Origin: Desulfovibrionaceae bacterium
GTDB taxonomy: Bacteria; Desulfobacterota; Desulfovibrionia; Desulfovibrionales; Desulfovibrionaceae
DNA length: 42,047 bases
Direction: 5' to 3'
Assembly: GCA_022510785.1 (NCBI GenBank)
Contig: JAFLSV010000004.1
Location: forward strand, 1-42,047
Every line of letters starts with the position of its first letter. The first letter of the stretch is position 1. The notes below the pieces were generated by a model. The model was not told the DNA's origin and ran no database searches. It saw only the letters and a program-made list of their open reading frames with translations. Position numbers and translations under genes: made by a program. Below, piece after piece: positions 1-10,084 of this stretch.

Positions 1-24
1 TCATCGACAGACGCATTGATGATG
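1..24 (+). repeat. left arm of a 24-bp perfect inverted repeat
   Basis: This arm begins TCATCGACAGAC and is the exact reverse complement of 153-176. It starts at the first base of the window, so it may extend further left. Its first 22 bases also begin with TCATC and end with GATGA, giving it partial internal dyad symmetry of the kind seen in recombinase crossover sites. Pairs of this size and spacing typically bound invertible promoters or small MITE-like elements. Which of these it is cannot be decided from the window. Confidence 0.85.
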
Positions 25-152
25 GATCGCCAAACATAAATACCCTGATATTTTTTTGCTGGCAATATGAATTTTCAAAAATTTTTAGCCAGCATTAAAA
101 AAATATATAAATTCGGCATCTTAATTCTTTTTTATTTCGTATTTATTCAATT
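25..152. promoter_or_regulatory. AT-rich segment between inverted repeats, putative invertible promoter
   Basis: This is 128 bp of very AT-rich DNA without a gene, enclosed by the 24-bp inverted repeats and lying about 110 bp before the O-acetylation genes. On the plus strand there is a TATAAA -10-like box at 106-111, with only a weak TTTTTA upstream at 82-87. On the minus strand a TTGCCA box (60-65) sits 17 bp from TATTTA (37-42). A TGCTGGC/GCCAGCA dyad (57-63 and 88-94) lies between the two, flanked by T and A tracts. The inference is a promoter that could point either way after inversion. The promoter matches are modest and no recombinase gene is visible in the window. Confidence 0.45.
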
Positions 153-176
153 CATCATCAATGCGTCTGTCGATGA
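153..176 (-). repeat. right arm of the 24-bp perfect inverted repeat
   Basis: This is the exact reverse complement of positions 1-24; it ends GTCTGTCGATGA. It lies 84 bp upstream of the start of the MBOAT gene, so a transcript started inside the enclosed segment and running right would cross this arm before reaching the coding sequence. Confidence 0.85.
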
Positions 177-260
177 CTACCTTTTATCCTGAATCTGAAA
201 AATTTAAGATGGTTGCCCAAAATTTTTTATCTGAGAAATGAAAAATAACAAGGAAAAGAT

Positions 261-1634
261 ATGGTTTTTTCCTCGCTTCCCTTCATATTTTTCATTTTTC
301 CTTTAGCCCTGGCCTGGGATTTGTGGTCACGATCTGTCCATTCCACCATATCCAGAAATAAAGGACTTTTTTTCATAAGTCTGCTTTTTTATTCGTGGGA
401 TGGCGGGGGCAGAGGCCTGGTTCTTCTGGTGTTCCTGGGATTATTCAATTTTTGGGGAGGTCTTCTCCTTGAAAATGCACGGAAGCGTTTATCCATTCTT
501 ATTTTATTAATTGTTGTAGATCTTTCCGTTCTGTGTTATTATAAATATCTGGGTTGGATTTTTTCATTCATCAGCATAACGCACAATAACTATACTTTTT
601 CAAATCATATGCCGCTTGGAATTAGCTTTTTTACATTTCATGCTATAAGTTATGTAGTGGATGTATACAGAAATATAGTACGCGCAGAACGCTCCTGGCT
701 TGGCTTTCTCACCTATTTCTGTATGTTTCCTCACCTGGTGGCAGGGCCCATTGTCCGTTACGCACGCATCGCGCCCGAATTGACAGAGCGGGGGCCGGAC
801 ATGTCGCTCTTCAGCTACGGTGTCTATCGCTTCTGCATAGGTCTGGGGAAAAAAATCTGTATTGCCGATTTCGCCGCACAAATAGCTGATACGGCATTCC
901 AGCAAGCCACACTGTCCTGCCCGGATGCATGGCTTGGTCTGCTGGCATACACCATGCAGATTTATTTTGATTTTTCTGGTTATTCCGACATGGGCATCGG
1001 ACTTGCGGCCATGTTGGGCTTCCGCTTTGCCGAAAACTTCGCCGCCCCCTACCAGGCGACTTCCATCCGTGATTTTTGGCGCCGCTGGCACATGTCCCTG
1101 ACAGCATGGCTCCGGGATTATCTCTATATCCCCCTTGGCGGCAACCGGTGCGGCTTTTTGAGAACCCACGCCAACAAACTTGCCGTATTTCTGGCATGCG
1201 GCCTGTGGCACGGCGCGGATGTCACCTTTATCATCTGGGGCGTATGGCACGGCCTGTTCCTTTTGATGGAAGGGGCCGGACTGGAGGCTTGTGTCTCACG
1301 GCTGCCACGCGCTGTGCGTCATGCATACTGCCTTTTGATCGTCATGCTGGGATGGGTATGGTTTCGGGCAGATACTATGGATCACGCCCTAAACTATTTT
1401 TATTCACTTTTTAATGCAAATTATTCTTTCTCCCTGACCAGCTTGCATAATTCATTCATGATAATTATTATTGGCAGTCTCATCTGCTGCCTGCCTAAAA
1501 AATATTTTTGTGCCGAAAGCATATCCGGAAATATCTCTTTTTATCATTATATAGCATCTTTTGTAGTGGCATGCTTATCTTTATGTTTTATGGTTTCCGG
1601 TTCGCAAAGTCCATTTCTTTATTTTAATTTCTAA
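261..1634 (+). CDS. MBOAT-family polysaccharide O-acyltransferase (AlgI-like)
   Basis: A 457-residue integral membrane protein of the membrane-bound O-acyltransferase family, the group that includes alginate acetylase AlgI and DltB. The family hallmark is visible at about residues 270-296 (DFWRRWHMSLTAWLRDYLY followed by IPLGGNR). The presumed catalytic histidine lies in GLWHGAD near residue 317. Many hydrophobic spans run the length of the protein. The ATG at 261 has AAGGA a few bases upstream. By family knowledge it would pass an acyl group, usually acetyl, across the inner membrane to a partner that modifies an extracytoplasmic glycan. The next gene is such a partner, 28 bp downstream, so the two probably form one operon. 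Both ends of the gene are much more AT-rich than the rest of the window, which suggests transfer. The substrate polymer is unknown. Confidence 0.9.
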   Translation: MVFSSLPFIFFIFPLALAWDLWSRSVHSTISRNKGLFFISLLFYSWDGGGRGLVLLVFLGLFNFWGGLLLENARKRLSILILLIVVDLSVLCYYKYLGWIFSFISITHNNYTFSNHMPLGISFFTFHAISYVVDVYRNIVRAERSWLGFLTYFCMFPHLVAGPIVRYARIAPELTERGPDMSLFSYGVYRFCIGLGKKICIADFAAQIADTAFQQATLSCPDAWLGLLAYTMQIYFDFSGYSDMGIGLAAMLGFRFAENFAAPYQATSIRDFWRRWHMSLTAWLRDYLYIPLGGNRCGFLRTHANKLAVFLACGLWHGADVTFIIWGVWHGLFLLMEGAGLEACVSRLPRAVRHAYCLLIVMLGWVWFRADTMDHALNYFYSLFNANYSFSLTSLHNSFMIIIIGSLICCLPKKYFCAESISGNISFYHYIASFVVACLSLCFMVSGSQSPFLYFNF

Positions 1635-1662
1635 CAATACTAAACTAAGGCACGGACAGCAC

Positions 1663-2808
1663 ATGAAATCGATGACTATTATAGATGTAAAAAATATAAT
1701 TCTTTTACATATAAATAAGCTGAAATCTTTTTCAGTCATTGGTATTATTGCATTTATTATTATTGGAATATTAATAATTAATTCAAGACATAAGATTGAA
1801 AAATATATGTATGACAATTTCCCTTTCCAGGCACATATACTAAAATTTATTGCCAAATATAATGAGCTTGTTCAGGATAACTCAAACCGGAACAAAGCCT
1901 TCCGCGGCAAAGATGGCTGGCTGTTTTTGGGGAATGATTACGCAAGAACAGTGGATGCCTTGCAGGGTGTGAATATAGACAGCCGCGCGCATCAGCGTTT
2001 TTTCAGCCTCATCCGTGACCTTGCGAACCAATGCAGAACGGCGGACATTCCTTTTATGGTCATGATTGGCCCCAACAAACATACCATTTATCCCGAATAC
2101 CTGCCTGACTGGCTGCACCCGGTGAACACCGGCGTCCGAGAGGCTTTGGCGGCATCTTTAGAACAGGAGGGCATCCCTGTCTTTGATCCCACAGCATTAC
2201 TCAAAAGCAATAAAAATAAAAGATTGCTATACTACAGGACTGACACACACTGGAATATTGCCGCTGGCGCTATTGCGTATAATGGGCTTAAAAATTTTAT
2301 AAGCTCTCATTTTCAAATTAATTGGCCGCCATTACCAGCCTATGAACTGATTGACGGGCAAACGGGTGCAGGCGACTTAATTCGTATTGGAAATTTTCAA
2401 TATTTTAATTTAAGAGATGGTGATACATTTATACTAAAATGGTATATCCAGCCATCATTACTTCGCTATTCTTATGATGGAGAAAGTTATAATCTGGCAA
2501 AATTTTCTATAGATATAGAATCAGAAAAAAATTCTCATATCGATTTTAATTCAACAGATATAATCGTTAATAATTCTGAAAAACATATTGATATCATTAA
2601 AAATACCGCGCCAATATCACAACAGACTGTTGTAATTTTTGGTGATTCATTTGAAGCTTCAATTTCACCGTTTTTCAATAATATATTTAAAAAGGTAATT
2701 TATATAAGCAGAGCTGGAGCGCCATTATGGTCGTCCGAATTATTAAAATACCTAAACCCGGATATAATTATTTTTCTTTGTGTTGAAAGAGGTTTTATCC
2801 ATGGATAA
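1663..2808 (+). CDS. AlgJ/AlgX-like SGNH acetyltransferase partner
   Basis: A 381-residue protein with one N-terminal membrane segment (about residues 22-42) and a periplasmic domain of the AlgX/AlgJ SGNH-hydrolase-like type. The family motifs are present: KDGWLFLGND near residue 84, DTHW at about 194-197 (catalytic Asp/His), GDSF at about 327-330 (nucleophile Ser) and the closing ERGF near the C-terminus. Such proteins take acyl groups delivered by an MBOAT protein and place them on a secreted polysaccharide. Position directly behind the MBOAT gene supports this. The 3' half is strikingly AT-rich, unlike the GC-rich chromosome around it, consistent with horizontal acquisition. The start at 1663 fits the spacing; a second ATG three codons later is possible. 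The glycan acted on is not identified in the window. Confidence 0.85.
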   Translation: MKSMTIIDVKNIILLHINKLKSFSVIGIIAFIIIGILIINSRHKIEKYMYDNFPFQAHILKFIAKYNELVQDNSNRNKAFRGKDGWLFLGNDYARTVDALQGVNIDSRAHQRFFSLIRDLANQCRTADIPFMVMIGPNKHTIYPEYLPDWLHPVNTGVREALAASLEQEGIPVFDPTALLKSNKNKRLLYYRTDTHWNIAAGAIAYNGLKNFISSHFQINWPPLPAYELIDGQTGAGDLIRIGNFQYFNLRDGDTFILKWYIQPSLLRYSYDGESYNLAKFSIDIESEKNSHIDFNSTDIIVNNSEKHIDIIKNTAPISQQTVVIFGDSFEASISPFFNNIFKKVIYISRAGAPLWSSELLKYLNPDIIIFLCVERGFIHG

Positions 2809-2837
2809 ACACAATCAAAGAATAAGAATTTAAATTA

Positions 2838-2908
2838 TTTGAATATAATAAAATTGTCATAAAATTGCATATACTTTATGCATCATCTATGCACATATTA
2901 TATTCAAA
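2838..2908. repeat. AT-rich inverted repeat, 13-bp perfect arms
   Basis: The arms TTTGAATATAATA (2838-2850) and TATTATATTCAAA (2896-2908) are exact reverse complements. Inside them is a second dyad, TGCATA (2866-2871) with TATGCA (2877-2882), and another TATGCA at 2888-2893. It lies 30 bp behind the acetyltransferase gene. It could fold as a transcript end or be a mobile-element scar. No T-run follows it on the plus strand, so it is not a typical intrinsic terminator. The rest of 2809-2977 is AT-rich and shows no gene. Confidence 0.6.
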
Positions 2909-3081
2909 AAAATTATACTGATATGACGGAACAAACATTTTTAAGATCTCAAAATTTTATTACAGTGTTTTCAAACAATGGGACGCGCCCCTGACAATCC
3001 GGCCTGGGCGGACTTCACGGCTTGCGTCCCAAGCGCAGGCAGGTTAAAGTAGAGATCCCTGCAACGCCAACCCGCATCGCC

Positions 3082-5234
<2,153 letters not shown>

Positions 5235-5244
5235 GCGCCTGAGC

Positions 5245-5280
5245 CCCTGGGCGGGGACGCTTCGGCGTCCCCGCCCAGGG
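5245..5280 (+). terminator. strong GC hairpin behind eno
   Basis: A perfect 16-bp stem (5245-5260 with 5265-5280, CCCTGGGCGGGGACGC and its complement) closed by a TTCG tetraloop, 10 bases after the enolase stop. The T-run that follows is poor (GATCTTTCC), so it may act as a transcript-stabilising 3' end as much as an intrinsic terminator. Confidence 0.7.
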
Positions 5281-5335
5281 CCGGATCTTTCCGTGAACCT
5301 TTGACAGCGCGGGATATGCCCGCCCCGGTTTTCTC

Positions 5336-6040
5336 ATGAACATATGGCACGCGCTCCAGGCAATGGTTCTTGCGGCCGCCCTGCTCGCTCTCCCCCCAGC
5401 CGCGCCGGCGGCCCCCCCTGATGCGGCCCCTCTGGTAAGCAAGCTTCAGTCCGCCTACGCGGCCATGCACGGCTTCCAGGCCACCTTTACCCAGGAGCTG
5501 ACCCACCAGGAAAGCGCCAGCACAGAAACCCGCCACGGCACCCTGCTGTTCCGCAAGCCGCTGCTTGTGCGCTGGGAAACCAACAGCCCCAGTCCCGAAC
5601 TTTTGCTGGTCAGCGCCACGGATATCTGGAACTGGCTGCCCGACGAGGAGCTGGCCTACCGCTATTCGCTGGATCTTGCCCGCGACTCCCTGCCCATCAT
5701 CATGGTCGTCACCGGCCAGAGCCCCCTGGATCGCGATTTTGACGTGGAGCGCCTGCCCCCCGAACAGGGCGACGCCAACCTGATTCATCTTCTGCTCTAT
5801 CCCAGGGAGCCCAGCGCCCAGCTGACCGAGGCCCAGGTATGGATTGATCCCGCAACGTCGCTCATCCGGCAAGCCCAGGTCATGGATTTTTACGGCAACA
5901 CCAACCTGATCCGTTTTGACAGCCTGACCCCCGACGCCGCCCTGAAGGACGAGGCTTTTACCTTCACCCCCCCGCCGGGAACCGAAGTGGAAGATCATAC
6001 GGACGGCTCCCATCCCGCCATGACTCCGCTCATGCGCTGA
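5336..6040 (+). CDS. lolA: outer-membrane lipoprotein carrier protein LolA
   Basis: A 234-residue periplasmic protein with a Sec signal peptide (hydrophobic core about residues 8-25, Ala-rich cleavage zone near APAAP). LolA takes lipoproteins from the LolCDE transporter and hands them to the outer membrane. Visible family features are the start of the mature chain (LVSKLQSAYAAMHGFQATFTQ), GTLLFRKPLLVRWE, and the late half-barrel strand with VWIDPATSLIRQAQVMDFYGNTN. Length is close to the family norm. The window also encodes two lipoproteins (9298 and 10648) that could be its clients. A TTGACA at 5301 has no good -10 partner. Confidence 0.9.
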   Translation: MNIWHALQAMVLAAALLALPPAAPAAPPDAAPLVSKLQSAYAAMHGFQATFTQELTHQESASTETRHGTLLFRKPLLVRWETNSPSPELLLVSATDIWNWLPDEELAYRYSLDLARDSLPIIMVVTGQSPLDRDFDVERLPPEQGDANLIHLLLYPREPSAQLTEAQVWIDPATSLIRQAQVMDFYGNTNLIRFDSLTPDAALKDEAFTFTPPPGTEVEDHTDGSHPAMTPLMR

Positions 6041-6220
6041 GTGTTGCCCGCGTCCTCGCCCGCGGGCGGCCCTTTGCCCGGCCCTGATTTCACGGCAGTC
6101 CGCCGGCCGCCGGGCCTGACGGCGTTTTCCCCGCCTTGCACGCCGCAGCGCTTTATGCCATGCTGAAAGAGCCAATCCGCCGCGCGCTCGCGGCTTCCGT
6201 TATCCACGCCGGAATACGCC

Positions 6221-7246
6221 ATGCCAAGATACCAGTCCTTTCCCTATCGGGCCGGAGACTCCAACTCAGCGGGCAAGCTGGTTCGCCTCTGCCTTCCGCC
6301 CCTGGCGGGCAAGAGCTTTCTGGATGTGGGCTGCAATGAAGGCTATTTCTGCGGCTTCGCCTTTTTTGACGGAGCGGCCAGGGTGCTGGGCATCGACATC
6401 CGCCAGGACGCCCTGGATTCGGCCCGGCGGCTCTTTCCCCAGTGCGAGTTCCGGCTGCAAAACTGGAATGATTTCGCGCCCGAAGAATGTTTTGACGTCA
6501 TTTTGTGCGCCTCGGCCCTTCATTACGCCGACGATCAGGAAGCCCTGATCCACGCCCTCGCCGCCCGCCTGACTCCCGACGGCATGCTGGCGCTGGAAGT
6601 GGGCATTGCCCCGGGGCAAAGCCCGGAATGGAAGGAAGCGCGGCGCAGTATCGACACGCGCCTTTTTCCCACCAGGCCCCTTCTGGAATCCATCCTGGCT
6701 CCCTATGCCTGGAAATATATGGGGGAAAGCGTGGGGCAGGCGGGCGATCCCCTGCCGCGTTCGGTGTACCATATCCGGCGCAAGCGTCCCTTCTTCATCC
6801 TGCTGGCGCAGGAACCAGGCTCCGGCAAAAGCAGCCTGCGCCGGGATCTGTTCAGCCAGTGCCATGCCATATCCGGTGATGTCCTCATAGCGCGCATCGC
6901 GGCCGGGCAGGAGCCCTGTTCTCCCGCCCTGCGCGCCTGCCTGGAACAGCTCTACAGGCCCGACAAAATCAGCTTTGCGGTCACACGCCTGTGCGAGCAG
7001 GGGCTGCTGCCGGATTATCTGGATGTGGTGCTGGCCCGCGCGGGCGGGCGCACCACGGTCTACGACGGATATATTCCGGCCGCGTATCACACGCTGGTGG
7101 AGCAGGTTCTGAGCTCCCATGCCTATATCCCCGTGCGCCCCGTCTGGAACAATCCCTGCAACAGCGTCCATCAGGGCACACGGGCCCGGCAGGAAACCCG
7201 GCAGTATGAAATCTATCTGGCCGCCCTGCTGGGCAGAACCCTGTGA
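6221..7246 (+). CDS. SAM methyltransferase fused to a P-loop kinase-like domain
   Basis: A 341-residue cytoplasmic protein of two parts. Residues 1-165 are a class I SAM-dependent methyltransferase: SAM-binding motif FLDVGCNEGYF at about 33-43, acidic GIDIR ending the next strand, and CASALHY in the post-II region. After a short linker, residues from about 193 start a second domain with a Walker-A-like loop EPGSGKSS (Lys near 203), followed by helices and DYLDVVLARAGG and YDGYIPAA segments, resembling small-molecule P-loop kinases. I do not recognise the family or substrate. The gene stands alone, 180 bp behind lolA and 122 bp before the exonuclease gene. Part of the second domain could instead be a degenerate NTPase that does not turn over. 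The methyltransferase call is firm; the kinase call is moderate. Confidence 0.75.
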   Translation: MPRYQSFPYRAGDSNSAGKLVRLCLPPLAGKSFLDVGCNEGYFCGFAFFDGAARVLGIDIRQDALDSARRLFPQCEFRLQNWNDFAPEECFDVILCASALHYADDQEALIHALAARLTPDGMLALEVGIAPGQSPEWKEARRSIDTRLFPTRPLLESILAPYAWKYMGESVGQAGDPLPRSVYHIRRKRPFFILLAQEPGSGKSSLRRDLFSQCHAISGDVLIARIAAGQEPCSPALRACLEQLYRPDKISFAVTRLCEQGLLPDYLDVVLARAGGRTTVYDGYIPAAYHTLVEQVLSSHAYIPVRPVWNNPCNSVHQGTRARQETRQYEIYLAALLGRTL

Positions 7247-7368
7247 CATGGTGACATGCCGAATCTCCGGAATGTTTCGGCCCCGGGAACGCCGGCGCCA
7301 GGGCGCGCCATGCGCCGCGGGGGCCATGCAACGAAAAGCGCCGGCTCAGGCGCGGGACTGCCCGAATA

Positions 7369-7890
7369 ATGGAACCCGTTGTCATCGCCCTGGACTTTGA
7401 AACCGCCGACAACGGCGCGGACTCCGCCTGCGCCCTGGGCATGGCCCGGGTACGCGGCGGCGAGGTGGAGGATGTCTTCTACCGGCTTATCCGTCCGCCC
7501 CGCCGCCGGATATGGTACACCCATATTCACGGCATTACCTGGAACATGGTCAGGGACTGCCCAGGCTTTGCCGAGCTGTGGCCGGAATGCGCCGCCTTTC
7601 TGCGCGGGGCGGACTATCTGGCGGCCCACAACGCCCCCTTTGATCGCCGTATTCTGCTGGGCTGCTGCGCAGCCGCGGGCGTGGACGCACCCGCCGCGCC
7701 CTTTCTGTGCACGGTGCGGGGGGCGCGCAAGGGTCTGCGCCTGCCCCGCAACCGCCTCAGCGACGTGTGCGCGCACCTCGGCATCGCGCTCGATCACCAC
7801 AACGCCGCCTCGGACGCCCTGGCCGCGGCCCGAATCTATGTGTATCTGCGCGCCCACGGTCTGCCCCTGGAGGCCATGCGCATTGAGTGA
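7369..7890 (+). CDS. DEDDh-type 3'-5' exonuclease, DnaQ-like
   Basis: A 173-residue stand-alone exonuclease domain of the DNA polymerase III epsilon superfamily. The catalytic residues are in order: DFET at residues 9-12 (Asp, Glu), HNAPFD (Asp) and the late HHNAASDA with the DEDDh histidine and last aspartate. IHGIT and LSDVCAHLGI are typical of the family. It is too short for a polymerase epsilon subunit with a linker tail, so a role in DNA or RNA trimming or repair is more likely. It has no clear operon partner. Confidence 0.85.
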   Translation: MEPVVIALDFETADNGADSACALGMARVRGGEVEDVFYRLIRPPRRRIWYTHIHGITWNMVRDCPGFAELWPECAAFLRGADYLAAHNAPFDRRILLGCCAAAGVDAPAAPFLCTVRGARKGLRLPRNRLSDVCAHLGIALDHHNAASDALAAARIYVYLRAHGLPLEAMRIE

Positions 7891-7936
7891 AGGCGCGGCA
7901 TGAGGCTTCAATCCGCGCGTATGATCTGGAAATTGC

Positions 7937-7965
7937 TTGCTTTTTCTTCCATGAGGCTGTATACT
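7937..7965 (+). promoter_or_regulatory. candidate sigma70 promoter for the zinc-ribbon membrane gene
   Basis: TTGCTT (7937-7942), a 17-bp spacer, then TATACT (7960-7965), which matches the -10 consensus at five of six positions. The start point would be near 7972, leaving a leader of about 110 bases before the ATG at 8084. The -35 box is weak (three of six). Confidence 0.5.
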
Positions 7966-8083
7966 GCCTCCCTACCCGTCCGGCACGGGCGGCAGGGGCA
8001 AAAACCCTTCCTCCCCGCCGCACAGCGCCGTACCGCAAACGCAGAACAGACGACGCGCCCGCGCGTCCCGCCCCGGAGATTGT

Positions 8084-9214
8084 ATGCTCATCCGTTGCCC
8101 GGAATGTCATTTTGAACGAGACATGGACGGCGACACTATCCCGGCCAGCGCCACCGTGGCCACATGCCCCCGTTGCGGCACCCGCTTTCGCTTCCGCGAT
8201 CCGCGCGACGGGCACGCCGCTTCATCCGGCGCTGACGCGGCGGCAGCCCCGGACGGCAGAACCGCACGGCCCGATGAAGCTTCCGCCGCCCCGGCGCCAG
8301 CAGCCGCGCCTGTGCCCCATCTGCCCACGGAACAGGAGGGCGATGATCCTCTGCCCCCCGGGGCCATTATCCCCCACCTGGACGACGCGGCGAACGGGCC
8401 CCCGGAGACAGGCCCGGCAAACGCCGCGCCCGAAACCCCAGAAGGGCAGAAGGAGGCTCCCGCCCGAGCGCGGAAAGCCAAACGCCCGTGGTTTGGGCCG
8501 CGCCGCGCGGATCAGGACAGTTTCCCCGACGGACGCCACGGCCGGAACACCCCGGAAGGAGACTATGCCGCCAGCTCCGGCGGGGGAGATGACGTGCCCT
8601 GGGAGCACCCGGAGCGCTATGGCTTTTTTGCCAGTTTCGCCCAAACCGTGCTGCGCGTCATGTTCCGGGCGCCGGACTTTTTCGGGCAAATGGGCGGCGG
8701 CGCCCCTCTGACGCGCCCCGTCTTCTTTTATGTCCTCCTGAGTTTTTTTCAGACCATCATGACCCGCGTATGGTCCATGAACTCCCTGCAGGAACTCAGC
8801 CAGAACGTCACCGACCCGCAGGCCCTGGCCCGCATCGATGTGCTTATGCAGGGCATGAACACTCCCCTCATGCTGGTGATGACGCCTTTCCTCATGATTC
8901 TCCAGTTGTTCGTGTTTGCCGCATTCTACCACCTCATGATCCGGCTGGCCCAGCCGGACAGGGCCAGTTTCCACACCGTGGTACGGGTCATCGCGTACAG
9001 CGCTTCTCCTCTGGTGCTCTGCGTGGTTCCTCTCTGGGGCGGCACGGTGGGCTCCATGTGGTTCCTGGCCTCCACCTTCGCGGGCTGCAAATATGCCCTG
9101 AACCTCAGCTGGGCCAGAACAGCCCTGGCCCTGCTCCCGCTCTTTCTGCTGGCCCTGGCCGTCATGCTGGCCCTGGTTCAGGCTTCCCTCATGCTGACGC
9201 CGGCGGCATCCTGA
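8084..9214 (+). CDS. zinc-ribbon (MJ0042-type) protein with Yip1-like membrane domain
   Basis: A 376-residue protein in three parts. Residues 1-38 form a zinc ribbon with CPEC and CPRC pairs (Cys5, Cys8, Cys28, Cys31) and the RFRFRDP ending of the MJ0042 family. Residues about 40-190 are a low-complexity Ala/Pro/charged linker. The C-terminal part from about residue 205 has several membrane segments and resembles the YIP1 family (TRPVFFYVLLSFFQTI, YHLMIRLAQPDRASFHTVVRVIAYS). Such proteins are common in deltaproteobacteria; their function is unknown. GGAG ten bases before the ATG supports the start. A lipoprotein gene follows after 83 bp and may share the transcript. Confidence 0.75.
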   Translation: MLIRCPECHFERDMDGDTIPASATVATCPRCGTRFRFRDPRDGHAASSGADAAAAPDGRTARPDEASAAPAPAAAPVPHLPTEQEGDDPLPPGAIIPHLDDAANGPPETGPANAAPETPEGQKEAPARARKAKRPWFGPRRADQDSFPDGRHGRNTPEGDYAASSGGGDDVPWEHPERYGFFASFAQTVLRVMFRAPDFFGQMGGGAPLTRPVFFYVLLSFFQTIMTRVWSMNSLQELSQNVTDPQALARIDVLMQGMNTPLMLVMTPFLMILQLFVFAAFYHLMIRLAQPDRASFHTVVRVIAYSASPLVLCVVPLWGGTVGSMWFLASTFAGCKYALNLSWARTALALLPLFLLALAVMLALVQASLMLTPAAS

Positions 9215-9297
9215 CACCTCGCCCGGCATTTGCCAATCTGCGCCGCCTGGCCCTTTTTTTGCATGTCTCCGTGCATTGCGCTTTCGGAGGTTTTATC

Positions 9298-10083
9298 ATG
9301 GCACTTTCCCTGCGCCTTTGGGCTTTGCTCGGCGTGATGTTCCTGGTGGGCGGATGTGCCGCCATCAACACCCCCTCCGGGCGGGGGAACCTCGATCTGA
9401 CCACGCCGGGGACACTATACTCCGACAGCAGGATCTACCTGGGGGACATTCAGGTGATGGTTCACCCCAACGTCAACCTGGAGAGGTCTCCCACAGCGCT
9501 GTTCGTGCCCCTGGGCCTCACCCAGGACATGAACGATTCCCTGCCGGTGTCCGAAGGGGTATCCCGGCAGGTCTGGCAGCAGTTTTTGAGCGAAGGAACC
9601 TTTCCCACCCTGGAACTGGCGAACATGGCCCCGCCCTACCGCGTTGATCTGGCCCTGCCCCTGGCCCAGGCCAAGGGCGCGGACATGCTGGTGGGGGGCT
9701 ATATCACCTACTATCTGGACGGAGGACAGACGGGCAGCTCCAAAATTTCCCTGCACCTGGAAGTCTACGACGTCAAAAGCGGCGACATGCTGTGGAGCAT
9801 AGCCCACGCGGGGACACTGCCCTGTCAGCCCGCCCGCGATTTTCTGCTGGTGCAGATCAAAAACCGCATGCCCGCCGATCCCATGTCCACGCTTATTGCC
9901 GCCGTGGCCGGTGATATGGCCACCCTGCTGCATATGTGGACATCTCCCAAATCCTTCCAGGGTTCGCGCCTGTCTTCCGGCTCGTTTTCCGGCTCGCCTG
10001 CCGGCGATTCGTCAGATTCCTTCTGGAAAAGAATGGGCAGGCTTTTTTCAAATCAATCCGACTCCGCATTCGGGCGTTTTTGA
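9298..10083 (+). CDS. hypothetical lipoprotein
   Basis: A 261-residue predicted lipoprotein. The signal peptide has a hydrophobic core and a lipobox LVGGC, with Cys19 as the lipidated residue. The middle of the protein (AKGADMLVGGYITYYL, then ISLHLEVYDVKSGDMLWSI) has the strand pattern of the CsgG/TolB-N-like lipoproteins, but the match is weak and I do not assign a family. The tail is Ser/Gly-rich. The start at 9298 is set by CGGAGG seven bases upstream; the frame is open much further upstream but that stretch is a shadow of the preceding gene. Outer-membrane placement through LolA is plausible. Confidence 0.8.
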   Translation: MALSLRLWALLGVMFLVGGCAAINTPSGRGNLDLTTPGTLYSDSRIYLGDIQVMVHPNVNLERSPTALFVPLGLTQDMNDSLPVSEGVSRQVWQQFLSEGTFPTLELANMAPPYRVDLALPLAQAKGADMLVGGYITYYLDGGQTGSSKISLHLEVYDVKSGDMLWSIAHAGTLPCQPARDFLLVQIKNRMPADPMSTLIAAVAGDMATLLHMWTSPKSFQGSRLSSGSFSGSPAGDSSDSFWKRMGRLFSNQSDSAFGRF

Positions 10084-10084
10084 G

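Noticed and set aside
57..94. TGCTGGC/GCCAGCA dyad as an intrinsic terminator
   Set aside because: The loop is 24 bases and the 3' side is followed by A, not T, on the plus strand; on the minus strand the T-run precedes the stem.
8770..9297. N-terminal extension of the lipoprotein gene (open frame to 8770)
   Set aside because: It overlaps the zinc-ribbon gene in another frame, and the lipobox and ribosome site fix the start at 9298.
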